A stretch of 64,000 nt of DNA, from NCBI RefSeq assembly GCF_947488025.1, contig NZ_CANKYS010000016.1:1-64000 (forward strand). The letters run 5' to 3'. The notes beneath the pieces are model-generated. The model did not search any database. It was not told where the DNA came from and saw only the letters and a program-made list of their open reading frames with translations. The stretch is from an uncultured Nocardioides sp. (GTDB lineage Bacteria > Actinomycetota > Actinomycetes > Propionibacteriales > Nocardioidaceae). Of the stretch, positions 12,420 to 20,635 are shown in pieces (within the stretch, counting starts at the first letter, position 1; every line of letters starts with the position of its first letter). The position numbers and the translations under genes are program-made.

Positions 12420-13295
12420 GTGACCCCCGTCGAGTTCGCCCGGGCCCTGGGCCTGCCCGGCCTGATCGACCTGCACACGCACTTCCTGCCGCCGCGGGTG
12501 ATGGCCAAGGTGCGCGCTCAGTTCGACGCCGCCGGCCCGCTCATCGGCCGGCCGTGGCCGCTTCACTACCGCGACGAGGACGACGCGCTCGTGGACGTGC
12601 TCCGCTCCTTCGGTGTACGCCGCTTCACCGCGCTGCCCTACGCCCACAAACCCGGGATGGCCGAGTTCCTCAACGACTGGGCGGCCGGGTTCGCGGAGCG
12701 CGTGCCCGAGGCGGCGGTGTGCGGCACCTTCTTCCCCGAGCCCGGTGTGGCGGCGTACGTCGCCTCCCGCACGGCCGACTCGCCCCACCGGGTCGAGGTC
12801 TGGAAGGTGCACGTGCAGGTCGGCGCGTTCGACGTCACCGACCCGCTGCTCGACGAGGCGTGGGGGATCGTCGCGGACGCCGGGACGCCCGTGGTGCTCC
12901 ACGCCGGGAGCGGGCCCGTCGCCACCGAGCACACCGGCCCCGGGCCGGTGGCCGACCTGCTGTCCCGGCACCCACGGCTGCGCCTGGTGATCGCGCACGC
13001 CGGCGCCCCGGAATACGCCGACTTCCTCGCGCTCGCCGAGTCCCACGAGCGGGTGGCGCTCGACACCACGATGGCCTTCACGCCGTTCTTCGAGGAGATG
13101 GGCGGCGCGTACCCCGCCGACCTGCTGCCCCGGCTGCGTGACCTCGGGATGGCGGGGCGGGTGCACCTCGGGAGCGACTTCCCGAACATCCCCTACCCCT
13201 ACGTCGTCCAGCTCGAGGCGCTCGAACGGCTCGGGCTGGGGGAGGACTGGCTGCGCGCCGTGTGCTGGGACAGCTCCGCCGCCCTGCTGGGCTGA
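12420..13295 (+). CDS. Amidohydrolase-2 family protein (ACMSD-like TIM barrel)
   Basis: A 291-residue metal-dependent hydrolase or decarboxylase of the amidohydrolase-2 family; the substrate is unknown. The first metal motif HxH is in LIDLHTHFLPPRV (about residues 18-20). Further ligands are likely His in VVLHAGSG (about 161) and VIAHAGAPE (about 193), and the late Asp in HLGSDFPNIPYPY (about 258). The GTG start comes straight after a short tandem repeat. It sits between smpB and nagA, with which it shares fold but not obvious function. Confidence 0.75.
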   Translation: MTPVEFARALGLPGLIDLHTHFLPPRVMAKVRAQFDAAGPLIGRPWPLHYRDEDDALVDVLRSFGVRRFTALPYAHKPGMAEFLNDWAAGFAERVPEAAVCGTFFPEPGVAAYVASRTADSPHRVEVWKVHVQVGAFDVTDPLLDEAWGIVADAGTPVVLHAGSGPVATEHTGPGPVADLLSRHPRLRLVIAHAGAPEYADFLALAESHERVALDTTMAFTPFFEEMGGAYPADLLPRLRDLGMAGRVHLGSDFPNIPYPYVVQLEALERLGLGEDWLRAVCWDSSAALLG

Positions 13296-13317
13296 ACCGC
13301 CCGGACTTCCGCCCCCC

Positions 13318-13369
13318 AGCGGTGTGTGAGGCACGTTCTGGCGCTCGGAAAGCTGCGCCACGCACCCCG
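13318..13369. repeat. Palindromic intergenic repeat, copy A (degenerate)
   Basis: The left arm AGCGGTGTGTGAGGCACGTT matches the arms of the two repeats at 33167 and 33241. The right arm GCTGCGCCACGCACC is a degraded complement. It occupies most of the 115-base gap between the amidohydrolase and nagA. Confidence 0.6.
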
Positions 13370-13410
13370 AGCCGGGTGGCGAGCGGACTCACGTCGGGCG
13401 CGGTGACAGG

Positions 13411-14586
13411 ATGAGCGCGGTGTACGACGATGAGCCGATGACCGGCCCCAAGCCGGACCTGCTGGTGAGGGGCGGCTCGCGTGACGTCGCGATCGCGGGC
13501 GGCCTGGTCGCCCCCACCGTGCCCGGCGACACGCCCGTGCTCGACGCCAGCGGCCTCACGGTGCTCCCCGGCGTCATCGACCTCCAGGTCAACGGCGTCG
13601 CCGGCATCGACCTGACGGCCGAGCCGGCCCGGCTCTGGGAGGCCGGCGCCGCGCTGGCGTCGTACGGCGTCACGGCATGGCTGCCCACGGTGATCACCTC
13701 CGACCCGGACGCCCGCGACCTTGCACTCGAGACGTACGCCGCCGGCCCGCCCGCAGGCTGGCGGGGCTCGGCGCCGCTGGGGCTGCACTTCGAGGGCCCG
13801 TTCATCGCGCCCGCCCGCAAGGGCGCGCACCCCGAGCAGTGGCTGCGACTGCCCTCGCCGGAGCTCGTCGAGGGCTGGTCGCGGGACGCCGGTGTGCTGA
13901 TGGCGACCGTCGCACCCGAGCTGCCGGGCGCGATCGAGCTCGTCCGCGAGCTGGTCGGGCGCGGGGTGCGCGTGGCCATCGGGCACACGGACGCCACCGC
14001 GGACGACGTGGTGGCCGCGGTCGACGCCGGCGCCACGAGCCTCACCCACCTCGGCAACGCGATGCCCCCGATGCTCGCCCGCGAGCCCGGACCGGTCGGC
14101 GTCGCCCTGGGCGGCACGCGACCGGACGTCACCCGGCTCGTGGCCGGCGTGATCGTGGACGGTCACCACCTGCACCCCGACGTGGTGACGGCGATGTGGC
14201 GGGCGCTGGGCCCGTCGCGGTTCCTGACCGTCTCCGACACCACCGCCGGCCTCGGGCTGCCCGAGGGGCGGGCGCGCCTCGGTGACCAGGAGGTGGTGGT
14301 CTCCGCCGGCACCGTCCGGCTGGTCGACGGCACGCTGGCCGGCTCGGCGGCCGGCGTCATGGACTGCCTGCGTCTGCTGCACGCCACGACCGGGTGCTCC
14401 CTCGAGGAGGCTGTCGCCACCGTGACCACCACGCCGGCCGACCTCGTCGGCGACCCCACCCGCGGCCGTCTCGAGCCCGGACTGCGCGGCGACCTGACCC
14501 TCGTCGACGCCGACCTGCAGCCAGTCGTCACCGTCGTCGGGGGTCGCGTCGTCCACGACCGCAGGGGGCGTGAGGAGGTCTGCTGA
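13411..14586 (+). CDS. nagA: N-acetylglucosamine-6-phosphate deacetylase
   Basis: NagA removes the acetyl group from GlcNAc-6-phosphate, feeding amino sugar from wall recycling or chitin into glucosamine-6-phosphate. The 391-residue product shows the amidohydrolase start LPGVIDLQVNGVAGIDL, the metal Glu in HFEGPFIAPARKGAH (about residue 130), His in IGHTDATADD (about 192), the substrate-binding LTHLGNAMPPM, VDGHHLHPDVV and the late SDTTAG Asp (about 276). The N-terminal residues before TGPKPDLLVRGG are not conserved, so an in-frame GTG or ATG a few codons on could also be the start. No kinase or deaminase gene is adjacent. Confidence 0.88.
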   Translation: MSAVYDDEPMTGPKPDLLVRGGSRDVAIAGGLVAPTVPGDTPVLDASGLTVLPGVIDLQVNGVAGIDLTAEPARLWEAGAALASYGVTAWLPTVITSDPDARDLALETYAAGPPAGWRGSAPLGLHFEGPFIAPARKGAHPEQWLRLPSPELVEGWSRDAGVLMATVAPELPGAIELVRELVGRGVRVAIGHTDATADDVVAAVDAGATSLTHLGNAMPPMLAREPGPVGVALGGTRPDVTRLVAGVIVDGHHLHPDVVTAMWRALGPSRFLTVSDTTAGLGLPEGRARLGDQEVVVSAGTVRLVDGTLAGSAAGVMDCLRLLHATTGCSLEEAVATVTTTPADLVGDPTRGRLEPGLRGDLTLVDADLQPVVTVVGGRVVHDRRGREEVC

Positions 14587-14642
14587 CGGCGTCCTGAGGG
14601 TTCCCAGCCGCTTGCTTCCCAGCCGCTCGTTACGTTGGTGCC

Positions 14643-16007
14643 GTGGAAGCCGGTACCTGGATCGACGTCCTGCTCGTCCTCGCGTTCATCCTGGTGGGCG
14701 GTGTGTTCGCGGCGACCGAGATCGCGTTGGTGTCGCTGCGCTCCGGCCAGGTGGAGCGGCTGGACGCTCGGGGAGGGCGCGGGCACGCGGTCGCCTCGCT
14801 CGCCCGTGACCCCAACCGCTTCCTCTCCGCGGTGCAGATCGGCGTCACGGTGGCGGGATTCTTCTCCGCCGCCTTCGGCGCCTCGACGCTCGCACCGTCC
14901 TTCGCTCCCGTCTTCGAGGGTCTCGGCCTGCCCGCCCCGGACACGGTCTCGCTGGTGGTCACCACGCTGGTCGTGTCCTACCTCTCGCTGGTCCTCGGCG
15001 AGCTCGTCCCCAAGCGGCTCGCCCTGCAGCGCTCGGTCGGGGTGGCGAAGCTCTTCGCACCGCCGCTCGGCAGGTTCGCCACCGTGATGACGCCGGTGAT
15101 CTGGCTGCTGTCGCTCTCGACCAACCTGCTCGTCCGCCTGCTCGGCGGCAACCCCGACGCCGCCGGCGACGAGGTCGACGAGGAGGAGCTGCGGATGATG
15201 ATCTCCGGCCACGAGGACATCCCGGAGGGTGAGCGACGGCTCGTCGACGACGTCTTCGAGGCGGGCGACCGGTCGCTGAGCGAGGTGATGAAGCCGCGCG
15301 GCGACGTCGTCTTCCTGGCCGGCGACCTCACCCTCGCGGAGGCGGTGGCCGTGATCGTCGACCAGCCCTACACCCGCTACCCGGTGACGGGGGAGTCCTT
15401 CGACGAGGTGCTCGGCTACCTCCACCTGCGCGACGTGCTCGGCCGCGCCGACGACCGCTCCACGACGGTCGCCGACATCACCCGCGAGCTGCCGGTGCTG
15501 CCCCGCACCAACCGCGTCCTGCCCTCCATCGACCAGCTGCGCAGCCTCGGCGCCCACATCGCGCTGGTGGTCGACGAGTACGGCGGCACCGACGGCATCG
15601 TCACCCTCGAGGACCTCATGGAGGAGCTCGTCGGCGAGATCCACGACGAGTACGACACCGACGCCGAGGTCGCCGCGGCCGCCGACCCGACGACCGTCGA
15701 CGCCGGGGTGACGATCGAGGAGTTCGCCGAGCGCACCGGCGTCGGCCTCGAGGACGGCCCCTACGAGACCGTCGCCGGCTACGTCCTCCACCGCCTCGCC
15801 CGGATGGCCGACCTCGGCGACTCCGTCGTGGTCGAGGGCCGCCGGCTCGAGGTCGTCGAGATCGACGGCCACCGCATCATGCGCGTACGCCTCCACGCCG
15901 CGCCCGTGCCGGCGGCGGAGGAGCCGGACGGGGAGTCCGACGGGACGGGGGACGGTCAGGCCAGCAGGGCCCCGGGCCGTGAGGACGCGGACGCCCTCAA
16001 GGAATAG
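14643..16007 (+). CDS. CNNM/CorC-type membrane protein with CBS pair
   Basis: A 454-residue membrane protein of the HlyC/CorC (CNNM transporter) family, implicated in magnesium or cobalt homeostasis. In order: a DUF21 domain with about four transmembrane helices (residues 1-170), two CBS domains (about 190-320; EVMKPRGDVVFL and ALVVDEYGGTDGIVTLEDLMEE) and a C-terminal CorC_HlyC domain (about 340-430), ending in an acidic tail. The GTG start is six bases after a TACGTT hexamer. The name hemolysin found for such proteins is historical and not supported here. Confidence 0.85.
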   Translation: MEAGTWIDVLLVLAFILVGGVFAATEIALVSLRSGQVERLDARGGRGHAVASLARDPNRFLSAVQIGVTVAGFFSAAFGASTLAPSFAPVFEGLGLPAPDTVSLVVTTLVVSYLSLVLGELVPKRLALQRSVGVAKLFAPPLGRFATVMTPVIWLLSLSTNLLVRLLGGNPDAAGDEVDEEELRMMISGHEDIPEGERRLVDDVFEAGDRSLSEVMKPRGDVVFLAGDLTLAEAVAVIVDQPYTRYPVTGESFDEVLGYLHLRDVLGRADDRSTTVADITRELPVLPRTNRVLPSIDQLRSLGAHIALVVDEYGGTDGIVTLEDLMEELVGEIHDEYDTDAEVAAAADPTTVDAGVTIEEFAERTGVGLEDGPYETVAGYVLHRLARMADLGDSVVVEGRRLEVVEIDGHRIMRVRLHAAPVPAAEEPDGESDGTGDGQASRAPGREDADALKE

Positions 16008-16076
16008 CGTTCGCCGGTTGTCGGTTGGGACCAGTAGGCTGGAGCCGTGGGCTCGGGCCTGCTTGACAACACAAGA

Positions 16077-16444
16077 GGGGCTGATCGGTTTCGACTTGGG
16101 ACGTTAGTTCCAGGGGAAGCGGGTCGAGAAGCCAGCGTCATCTCGTAAACGACCGCTGGAAATCCATAGTTGCCAACACCAATCGCAACGACTTCGCTCT
16201 CGCTGCCTGAGCAGTGATCGAAGGGTCTGACCGGGCACCCGTCTCCGTCCCGGACCCAGGCCTCATCTAGGAGACTTGCTGGTCACTCTCTGTCAGGAGG
16301 GGTGACCGGGACTTGATCCTGACTGGGCCTGTCGGCGACCTGTCTGTGGGAGCGCCGAGGCCGAGAAAAGCGACATCACTGACTGCACCCGGAGAAGACC
16401 TGGATCGACGCTCGAGGACCGGGGTTCGATTCCCCGCAGCTCCA
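16077..16444 (+). ncRNA. ssrA: Transfer-messenger RNA (tmRNA)
   Basis: tmRNA rescues stalled ribosomes with SmpB. The 5' acceptor strand GGGGCTG (16077-16083) pairs with CAGCTCC at 16437-16443, and the T arm ACCGGGGTTCGATTCCCCG stands just before it. The tag reading frame starts at GCC 16172 and ends with TGA 16208-16210, encoding ANTNRNDFALAA, whose last residues are the usual protease signal. The terminal CCA is not encoded (ACG follows), so it must be added after processing. Confidence 0.95.
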
Positions 16445-16479
16445 CGCACGTACGCATCCACCGCGCACAGCCCTCTTGA

Positions 16480-16515
16480 CGAGAGCCGTCCCGACACCCG
16501 TCGGGGCGGCTCTCG
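16480..16515 (+). terminator. Strong hairpin downstream of tmRNA
   Basis: A 16-bp stem (16480-16495 with 16500-16515; arms CGAGAGCCGTCCCGAC and GTCGGGGCGGCTCTCG) has a 4-base loop and only one G-U pair. There is no T run after it. It probably terminates or stabilises the tmRNA precursor. Confidence 0.75.
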
Positions 16516-16603
16516 TGCGTGCGCATCGAACCGACCACCTCGTGGGTAGCGTCGTCGAAGGCGCCGCACGGCGTCCGAGCCCCCGACCTCGAGGAGTACG
16601 CAC

Positions 16604-17302
16604 GTGCCGAAGATCTTGGTAGTCCTGACCGGTTCCGACCACTGGACCCTCAACGACGGGACCACGCACCCGACTGGCTTCTGGGCCGAGGAGCTGCTGT
16701 CTCCCCTTCAGGTGTTCTCCGACGCCGGGATCGACGTCGACCTCGCCAGCCCCGAGGGCAGGACGCCCGTCGTGGACGAGGGCAGCCTGGCTCCGGACGC
16801 CATCGGCGAGGAGGAGTCGGCGAAGCAGCGCAAGGCCCTCGAGGCCCTCTCAGGCCGGCTCGAGTCGACGCTCGTCCTCGCCGATGTCGACCTCGACTCC
16901 TATGACGCCGTCTTCGTGCCCGGCGGTCATGGCCCGATGGAGGACCTCGCCGTCAGCGACGACCTCGGCCGCATCCTCGTGACCATGCTCGATGGCGGCA
17001 AGGTCGTCTCCTCCGTGTGCCACGGCCCGGCCGGTCTCCTCCCCGCCACGCGCGCCGACGGCTCCTGGCTGTTCGCCGGGCGCAACCTGACCGCCTTCAC
17101 CGACGAGGAGGAGGAGCAGGCCGGTCTGGCCGACAAGGCGCCCTGGCTGCTCGAGTCGCGTCTGCGTGAGGCCGGTGCGACCTTCTCCTCGGGAGGATCG
17201 TGGGAGCCCTTCGTCGTCGTCGACGACAAGCTGGTGACCGGTCAGAACCCCGCCTCCAGCACCGAGGCCGCGCAGAAGGTCGTCGGACTGCTCACGTCCT
17301 GA
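16604..17302 (+). CDS. DJ-1/PfpI family type 1 glutamine amidotransferase-like protein
   Basis: A 232-residue member of the DJ-1/PfpI superfamily. Such proteins act as chaperones, glyoxalases or deglycases; which applies here cannot be told. The nucleophile elbow Cys-His is in VSSVCHGPAGLL (about residue 140), the preceding YDAVFVPGGHGPMEDL region is typical, and the Glu of the triad is probably in AEELLSPL. The GTG start follows GAGGAG at a good distance. It is followed by its own terminator, so it is monocistronic. Confidence 0.82.
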   Translation: MPKILVVLTGSDHWTLNDGTTHPTGFWAEELLSPLQVFSDAGIDVDLASPEGRTPVVDEGSLAPDAIGEEESAKQRKALEALSGRLESTLVLADVDLDSYDAVFVPGGHGPMEDLAVSDDLGRILVTMLDGGKVVSSVCHGPAGLLPATRADGSWLFAGRNLTAFTDEEEEQAGLADKAPWLLESRLREAGATFSSGGSWEPFVVVDDKLVTGQNPASSTEAAQKVVGLLTS

Positions 17303-17304
17303 CA

Positions 17305-17352
17305 CCGCCGGGCCGCCTCACTCATCCCGAACGGGTGAGGCGGCCCCGGCGG
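17305..17352 (+). terminator. Hairpin terminator after the PfpI-like gene
   Basis: The arms CCGCCGGGCCGCCTCAC and GTGAGGCGGCCCCGGCGG pair with a single bulged base around a loop of about 13 bases. No T run follows. It starts three bases after the stop codon. Confidence 0.7.
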
Positions 17353-17372
17353 CGCAGCAGCAGGCTGGTGGG

Positions 17373-18188
17373 ATGACACGCCTGGCGGAAGCGCCACGAG
17401 TGCCTGTCGAGGGCGCTGTCCTGCACGAGCCTCAGCAGGTCGTCGACGTCGCCCTGGGAGTGGCCGGTGCGGTCGTCGGCACCGGCGTGGCCCTGGGGCG
17501 CGCCGTCGTGGACCTGCCCCTGCTGCACCAGGGGATGATCTGGCGCCCCCGCTTCGTCCCCGAGCGGTGGCAGCCGGCCACGCTGCTCGAGGATGCGGCC
17601 CGGCACGGCGCCGCCCGCCGCGCCGACCTGGTGCGGGCGGCGCAGGCGCTGCTCGACCAGTGGGCGCCCGTCGTCGTGGAGCGGGTGGTCTCCCGCCTGG
17701 ACCTGACCGGGCTGGTCCTCCACCACGTCGCCCTCGACGAGGTCGTACGAGCAGTGGACGTCGACGCGGTCGCCGCCCGGCTCGACATCGATGCCGTGAT
17801 CAGCCGGATCGACGTCGTCGCGATGGTCGAGGAGGTGATCAACGCCATCGACCTCGACGCCATCGTGGGACGGGTCGACCTCGACGCGGCCGTGGCGGGC
17901 GTGGACCTCGACGCAGCGGTGGCCGGCGTCGACATCGACGCCATCGCCGCCCGGCTCGACATCGACGCAGTGATCGCTCGCGTCGACCTCGTCGCGATGG
18001 TCGAGGAGGTGATCGACGCCATCGACCTGCCCGCCATCATCCGTGACTCGAGCGGCTCCATGGCGTCGGAGACCATCCGTGGCGCACGGATGACGGGGAT
18101 ATCGGCCGACGAGGCCGTCAGCAGGAGCCTCGAGAACCACCTCTTCCGGCTCCGACGCAAGCGCGTCCCTCCCGAGGCGCCGCCGTGA
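17373..18188 (+). CDS. Nonapeptide-repeat protein of unknown function
   Basis: I do not recognise a family. The 271-residue product has a hydrophobic, glycine- and alanine-rich stretch near the start (about residues 24-50) and a middle region (about 108-230) made of about twelve units of nine residues, of the form VDLDAVVAR or LDIDAVIAR. Two units carry an insertion reading VAMVEEVINA or VAMVEEVIDA. A block of 58 residues is duplicated, visible also in the DNA at an offset of 174 bases (17775 against 17949). The basic tail RLRRKRVPP follows. The stop overlaps the start of an RDD membrane protein, so the two are co-translated and the product may act at the membrane. Confidence 0.75.
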   Translation: MTRLAEAPRVPVEGAVLHEPQQVVDVALGVAGAVVGTGVALGRAVVDLPLLHQGMIWRPRFVPERWQPATLLEDAARHGAARRADLVRAAQALLDQWAPVVVERVVSRLDLTGLVLHHVALDEVVRAVDVDAVAARLDIDAVISRIDVVAMVEEVINAIDLDAIVGRVDLDAAVAGVDLDAAVAGVDIDAIAARLDIDAVIARVDLVAMVEEVIDAIDLPAIIRDSSGSMASETIRGARMTGISADEAVSRSLENHLFRLRRKRVPPEAPP

Positions 18189-18694
18189 GCGATCCGGAGA
18201 TGCTGAGCGTCCCCCGCGAGGCACGCTCCTACCAGGGAGCCAGTGCCGGTGTCGTCACGCGCGTGGCAGCTGCCGTCGTCGACGCCCTCGTGGTCGCTGC
18301 CGCGCTCGTCGGCTCGTACGCCGCCCTGGTCGGCGTCCGGTTCGTGCTCGAGCCACGCAGCTTTCGCATGCCCGACCCGTCGCTCCTGTGGTCGGTGACC
18401 CTCTTCATCGGTTACCTCGTGCTCTACCTGACCGTCGCGTGGTGGATGGCGGGTCGCAGCATCGGCGACCACGTCTGGGGGGTCCGGGTGACGTCCAGGA
18501 ACGGCGGGCGGCTGGGACTGGTCCGGTCGTTCGCCCGAGCAGTGACGTGCGCGTTCTTCCCCGTGGGCCTGCTGTGGTGCGCCGTCGACCGCGACCGTCG
18601 GTCGCTCCAGGACCTGGCCCTCCACACCTCGGTCGTCTACGACTGGCTGCCCCACCCCTCCGCCCGAGAGGGCTCAGGGCGGTCAGCCGGCTAG
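18185..18694 (+). CDS. RDD family membrane protein
   Basis: A 169-residue integral membrane protein with the RDD domain: the first helix opens with the RVAAAVVDALVV segment, where the family usually has an Arg-Asp pair, and the late Asp is in SLQDLALHTSVV. Three hydrophobic segments are seen (about residues 25-50, 72-92 and 115-130). The motif GRSIGDHVWGVRV is the family core. The function of RDD proteins is mostly unknown, with some linked to ion or Na+/H+ exchange. The GTG start overlaps the stop of the repeat protein upstream. Confidence 0.82.
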   Translation: MSDPEMLSVPREARSYQGASAGVVTRVAAAVVDALVVAAALVGSYAALVGVRFVLEPRSFRMPDPSLLWSVTLFIGYLVLYLTVAWWMAGRSIGDHVWGVRVTSRNGGRLGLVRSFARAVTCAFFPVGLLWCAVDRDRRSLQDLALHTSVVYDWLPHPSAREGSGRSAG

Positions 18695-18712
18695 GACCTC
18701 GGGTGTCGCGCG

Positions 18713-19063
18713 TCAGGAGCCGATGACCAGCTCGGTGACGAGGTCGTCGGCGAGGGTGAAGCGGTAGTCGAGCTCGGCGAGGCCGCCGGGAAAGTCGCCC
18801 TGGAGCCTGTTGACGGCGACCCAGCGGGTGTCGTCGACCCGCCGTGCGCCGATGAGCTCGGTGGTGTAGGTGAACTCAGCCCCTGCGTGGCGCAGGAAGT
18901 CGCCCACCTCGTCGGTGCCGCGGAACGTCTGTCCCTGGTCCCGGACGACAGCGTCGGGTGCGAACACCATCAGGGCGGTGTCGACGTCGCGAGCGGCGTG
19001 AGCGCGAAGGTAGGTCCGGACTGCGGACGGCAGCTGGTCGGGTGTCACATCAGTGGTGGTCAT
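18713..19063 (-). CDS. SnoaL-like/NTF2-fold protein
   Basis: A 116-residue protein with the cone-shaped NTF2/SnoaL fold: YLRAHAARDVDTALMVFAPDA followed by VVRDQGQTFRGTDEVGDFLR and a C-terminal beta sheet. These small proteins are usually ligand-binding domains or small hydrolases or isomerases; the substrate is unknown. I chose the ATG at 19063 because MTTTDVTPDQLP is the natural N-terminus and the upstream extension runs into the divergent MerR promoter. The gene is transcribed away from merR with 79 bases between, so it may be the target of that regulator. Confidence 0.75.
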   Translation of the reverse strand: MTTTDVTPDQLPSAVRTYLRAHAARDVDTALMVFAPDAVVRDQGQTFRGTDEVGDFLRHAGAEFTYTTELIGARRVDDTRWVAVNRLQGDFPGGLAELDYRFTLADDLVTELVIGS

Positions 19064-19105
19064 GCCGATCACGGTGCGGCGTACGCCCGCGGGAGGGTCA
19101 AGCGC

Positions 19106-19136
19106 TGGACTCTCCCTCGGGGGGAGGGTGCACACT
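19106..19136 (+). promoter_or_regulatory. MerR-type promoter with 19-base spacer and operator
   Basis: A -35 hexamer TGGACT (19106-19111) and a -10 hexamer CACACT (19131-19136) are 19 bases apart, the over-long spacing characteristic of MerR-controlled promoters. The spacer holds the dyad CTCCCTCGGGGGGAG. The -10 ends six bases before the merR-type gene start, so autoregulation is likely. Confidence 0.6.
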
Positions 19137-19142
19137 TCGCGC

Positions 19143-19940
19143 ATGCTGGCGATCGGCGAGTTCTCACGACTGACCCACCTGAGCGTGCGAACCCTGCGCC
19201 GCTACCACGACGCGGACCTGTTGGTCCCCGCCACGGTGGATCCCGCCAGCGGCTACCGCTACTACAGCGTCGACCAGATCCCGACCGCCCAGGTCATCCA
19301 CCGCCTCCGCGAGCTCGACGTCCCGTTGCCGGACGTCCGGCGCATCGTGTCGTCGGCGGACCCCGGAGCGCGCGCCGGGCTCGTCGCGGACCATCTCCAC
19401 CGCCTCGAGTCGGAGCTGGACCGCACGCGCGCCGCCGTGGCGTCCCTGCGCCGGCTGCTCGCTCCCGAACCCGCTCCCGTCGACGTCGAGCTGCGCGCGG
19501 TCCCGGCGACCGAGGTCGCTGCGGTCGAGGCCGACGTGGCGCACGACGAGGTCCTCGGCTGGTACGCCGGAGCGATGGCCGAGCTCGACGCCGTGGTCGT
19601 GGACCCCATCGGTGCCCCGGGCGGGGTCTACGACAACGCGCTGTTCGAGGAGGGCCGGGGCCACGTGCTGGTCCACGTGCCCACGAAGGACGCCCCACGT
19701 GTCGGGCGGGTGCACCCCGTGGTGCTCCCGGCCGTCGAGCTGGCCGTCGCCACCCACGTCGGCAGCCACGACGACATCGAGGTCACCTACGGCGAGGTCG
19801 GCACGTGGGTGGTGACCAACGCGCTCGCCGTGGCCGGCCCGATCCGGGAGACCTACCTGGTCGGACCACGGAACACGGCCGATGCGTCCGCCTGGCGCAC
19901 CGAGATCGGCTGGCCTGTCTTCCGGGTGGCCGGCGGCTGA
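19143..19940 (+). CDS. MerR family transcriptional regulator with ligand-binding domain
   Basis: A 265-residue regulator. The N-terminal winged helix (residues 1-70) reads LAIGEFSRLTHLSVRTLRRYHDADLLVP and SGYRYYSVDQI, typical of MerR proteins with a BmrR/GyrI-like C-terminal domain. A coiled coil follows (about 80-110, VADHLHRLESELDRTRA), then a GyrI-like effector domain (about 115-265). Such regulators twist an over-spaced promoter into activity on binding a small lipophilic compound; the ligand here is unknown. The start at 19143 lies six bases behind the -10 box. Confidence 0.85.
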   Translation: MLAIGEFSRLTHLSVRTLRRYHDADLLVPATVDPASGYRYYSVDQIPTAQVIHRLRELDVPLPDVRRIVSSADPGARAGLVADHLHRLESELDRTRAAVASLRRLLAPEPAPVDVELRAVPATEVAAVEADVAHDEVLGWYAGAMAELDAVVVDPIGAPGGVYDNALFEEGRGHVLVHVPTKDAPRVGRVHPVVLPAVELAVATHVGSHDDIEVTYGEVGTWVVTNALAVAGPIRETYLVGPRNTADASAWRTEIGWPVFRVAGG

Positions 19941-20007
19941 CCTCCGCACTCACTGGGACGGTGGACCCCCGATCTGCGAGCCTCGGTGGGACGAGGCGGC
20001 CCGTCCC

Positions 20008-20577
20008 TCACGAGACGAAGGGCACGAGCGCCTCGAGCGAGTCCGTGGGCGTCTTCAGCGCGATGCCCGTCCCGATCGTGCGGAGCTTCCAGACCGGTCC
20101 GTCGCGGAACAGCCGCGCCATGACGAGGCCCGTCTCGCGGACCCCGAGCGTCAGGGTGAACCGCGCCAGCTCGGTGTCGTCGTGGTCGACGAGGCGGCAG
20201 TAGGCGTTGCGGATGAACTCCAGCGAGTGGCCCTGGTAGCTGCTGACCATGAGCAGGATCGAGTCGACCCGGGGATAGACCCGACCCAGGTCCACGGTGA
20301 TCACCTCGTCGTCACCCTCGCCCTTGCCGGTGGTGTTGTCGCCGAGGTGCACCACGGAGCCGTCACGGGTGGCGAGGTGGTTGAAGTACGCCAGGTCGAA
20401 GAACTGGTCGCCGGCGAACTGCACCGCCGAGGCATCGAGGTCGATCGGCGGTGCGCCGCTGCCGATGAAGCCGGCCGTGGGGGAGTGGTCCCAGCCGACG
20501 GCCATCTGCACGGTGGTCAGGCTCGACCCGTCCTCGTGGGTGAGGGTGAGCTCCTGCCCCTTGGCCAGCTCGATCAC
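20008..20577 (-). CDS. TerD family protein
   Basis: A 189-residue TerD-domain protein, a calcium-binding family linked to tellurite and general stress responses and to membrane-associated signalling. Typical features are the start VIELAKGQELTLT, WDHSPTAGFIGSG with PPIDLDASAVQF, the acidic loop GDNTTGKGEGDDEVITVDL and the C-terminal FRDGPVWKLRTIGTG. The GTG start is preferred over upstream codons because GGAGGAG stands 8 bases before it and conservation begins here. It is a lone ter gene; no tellurite-resistance cluster surrounds it. Confidence 0.85.
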   Translation of the reverse strand: MIELAKGQELTLTHEDGSSLTTVQMAVGWDHSPTAGFIGSGAPPIDLDASAVQFAGDQFFDLAYFNHLATRDGSVVHLGDNTTGKGEGDDEVITVDLGRVYPRVDSILLMVSSYQGHSLEFIRNAYCRLVDHDDTELARFTLTLGVRETGLVMARLFRDGPVWKLRTIGTGIALKTPTDSLEALVPFVS

Positions 20578-20635
20578 GGGCGCGCTCCTCCGGTCGACGT
20601 CCCTTCGAATGTAGCGGCGGGTGCACACTGCGCGC

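Noticed and set aside
16293-16669. Open frames inside and after tmRNA on the minus strand
   Set aside because: They cover the tmRNA structure and carry translated tRNA-like sequence; no protein family resembles them.
17777-18040. CRISPR-like array in the repeat gene
   Set aside because: The periodicity is 27 bases within a coding frame and follows the protein unit; there are no unique spacers.
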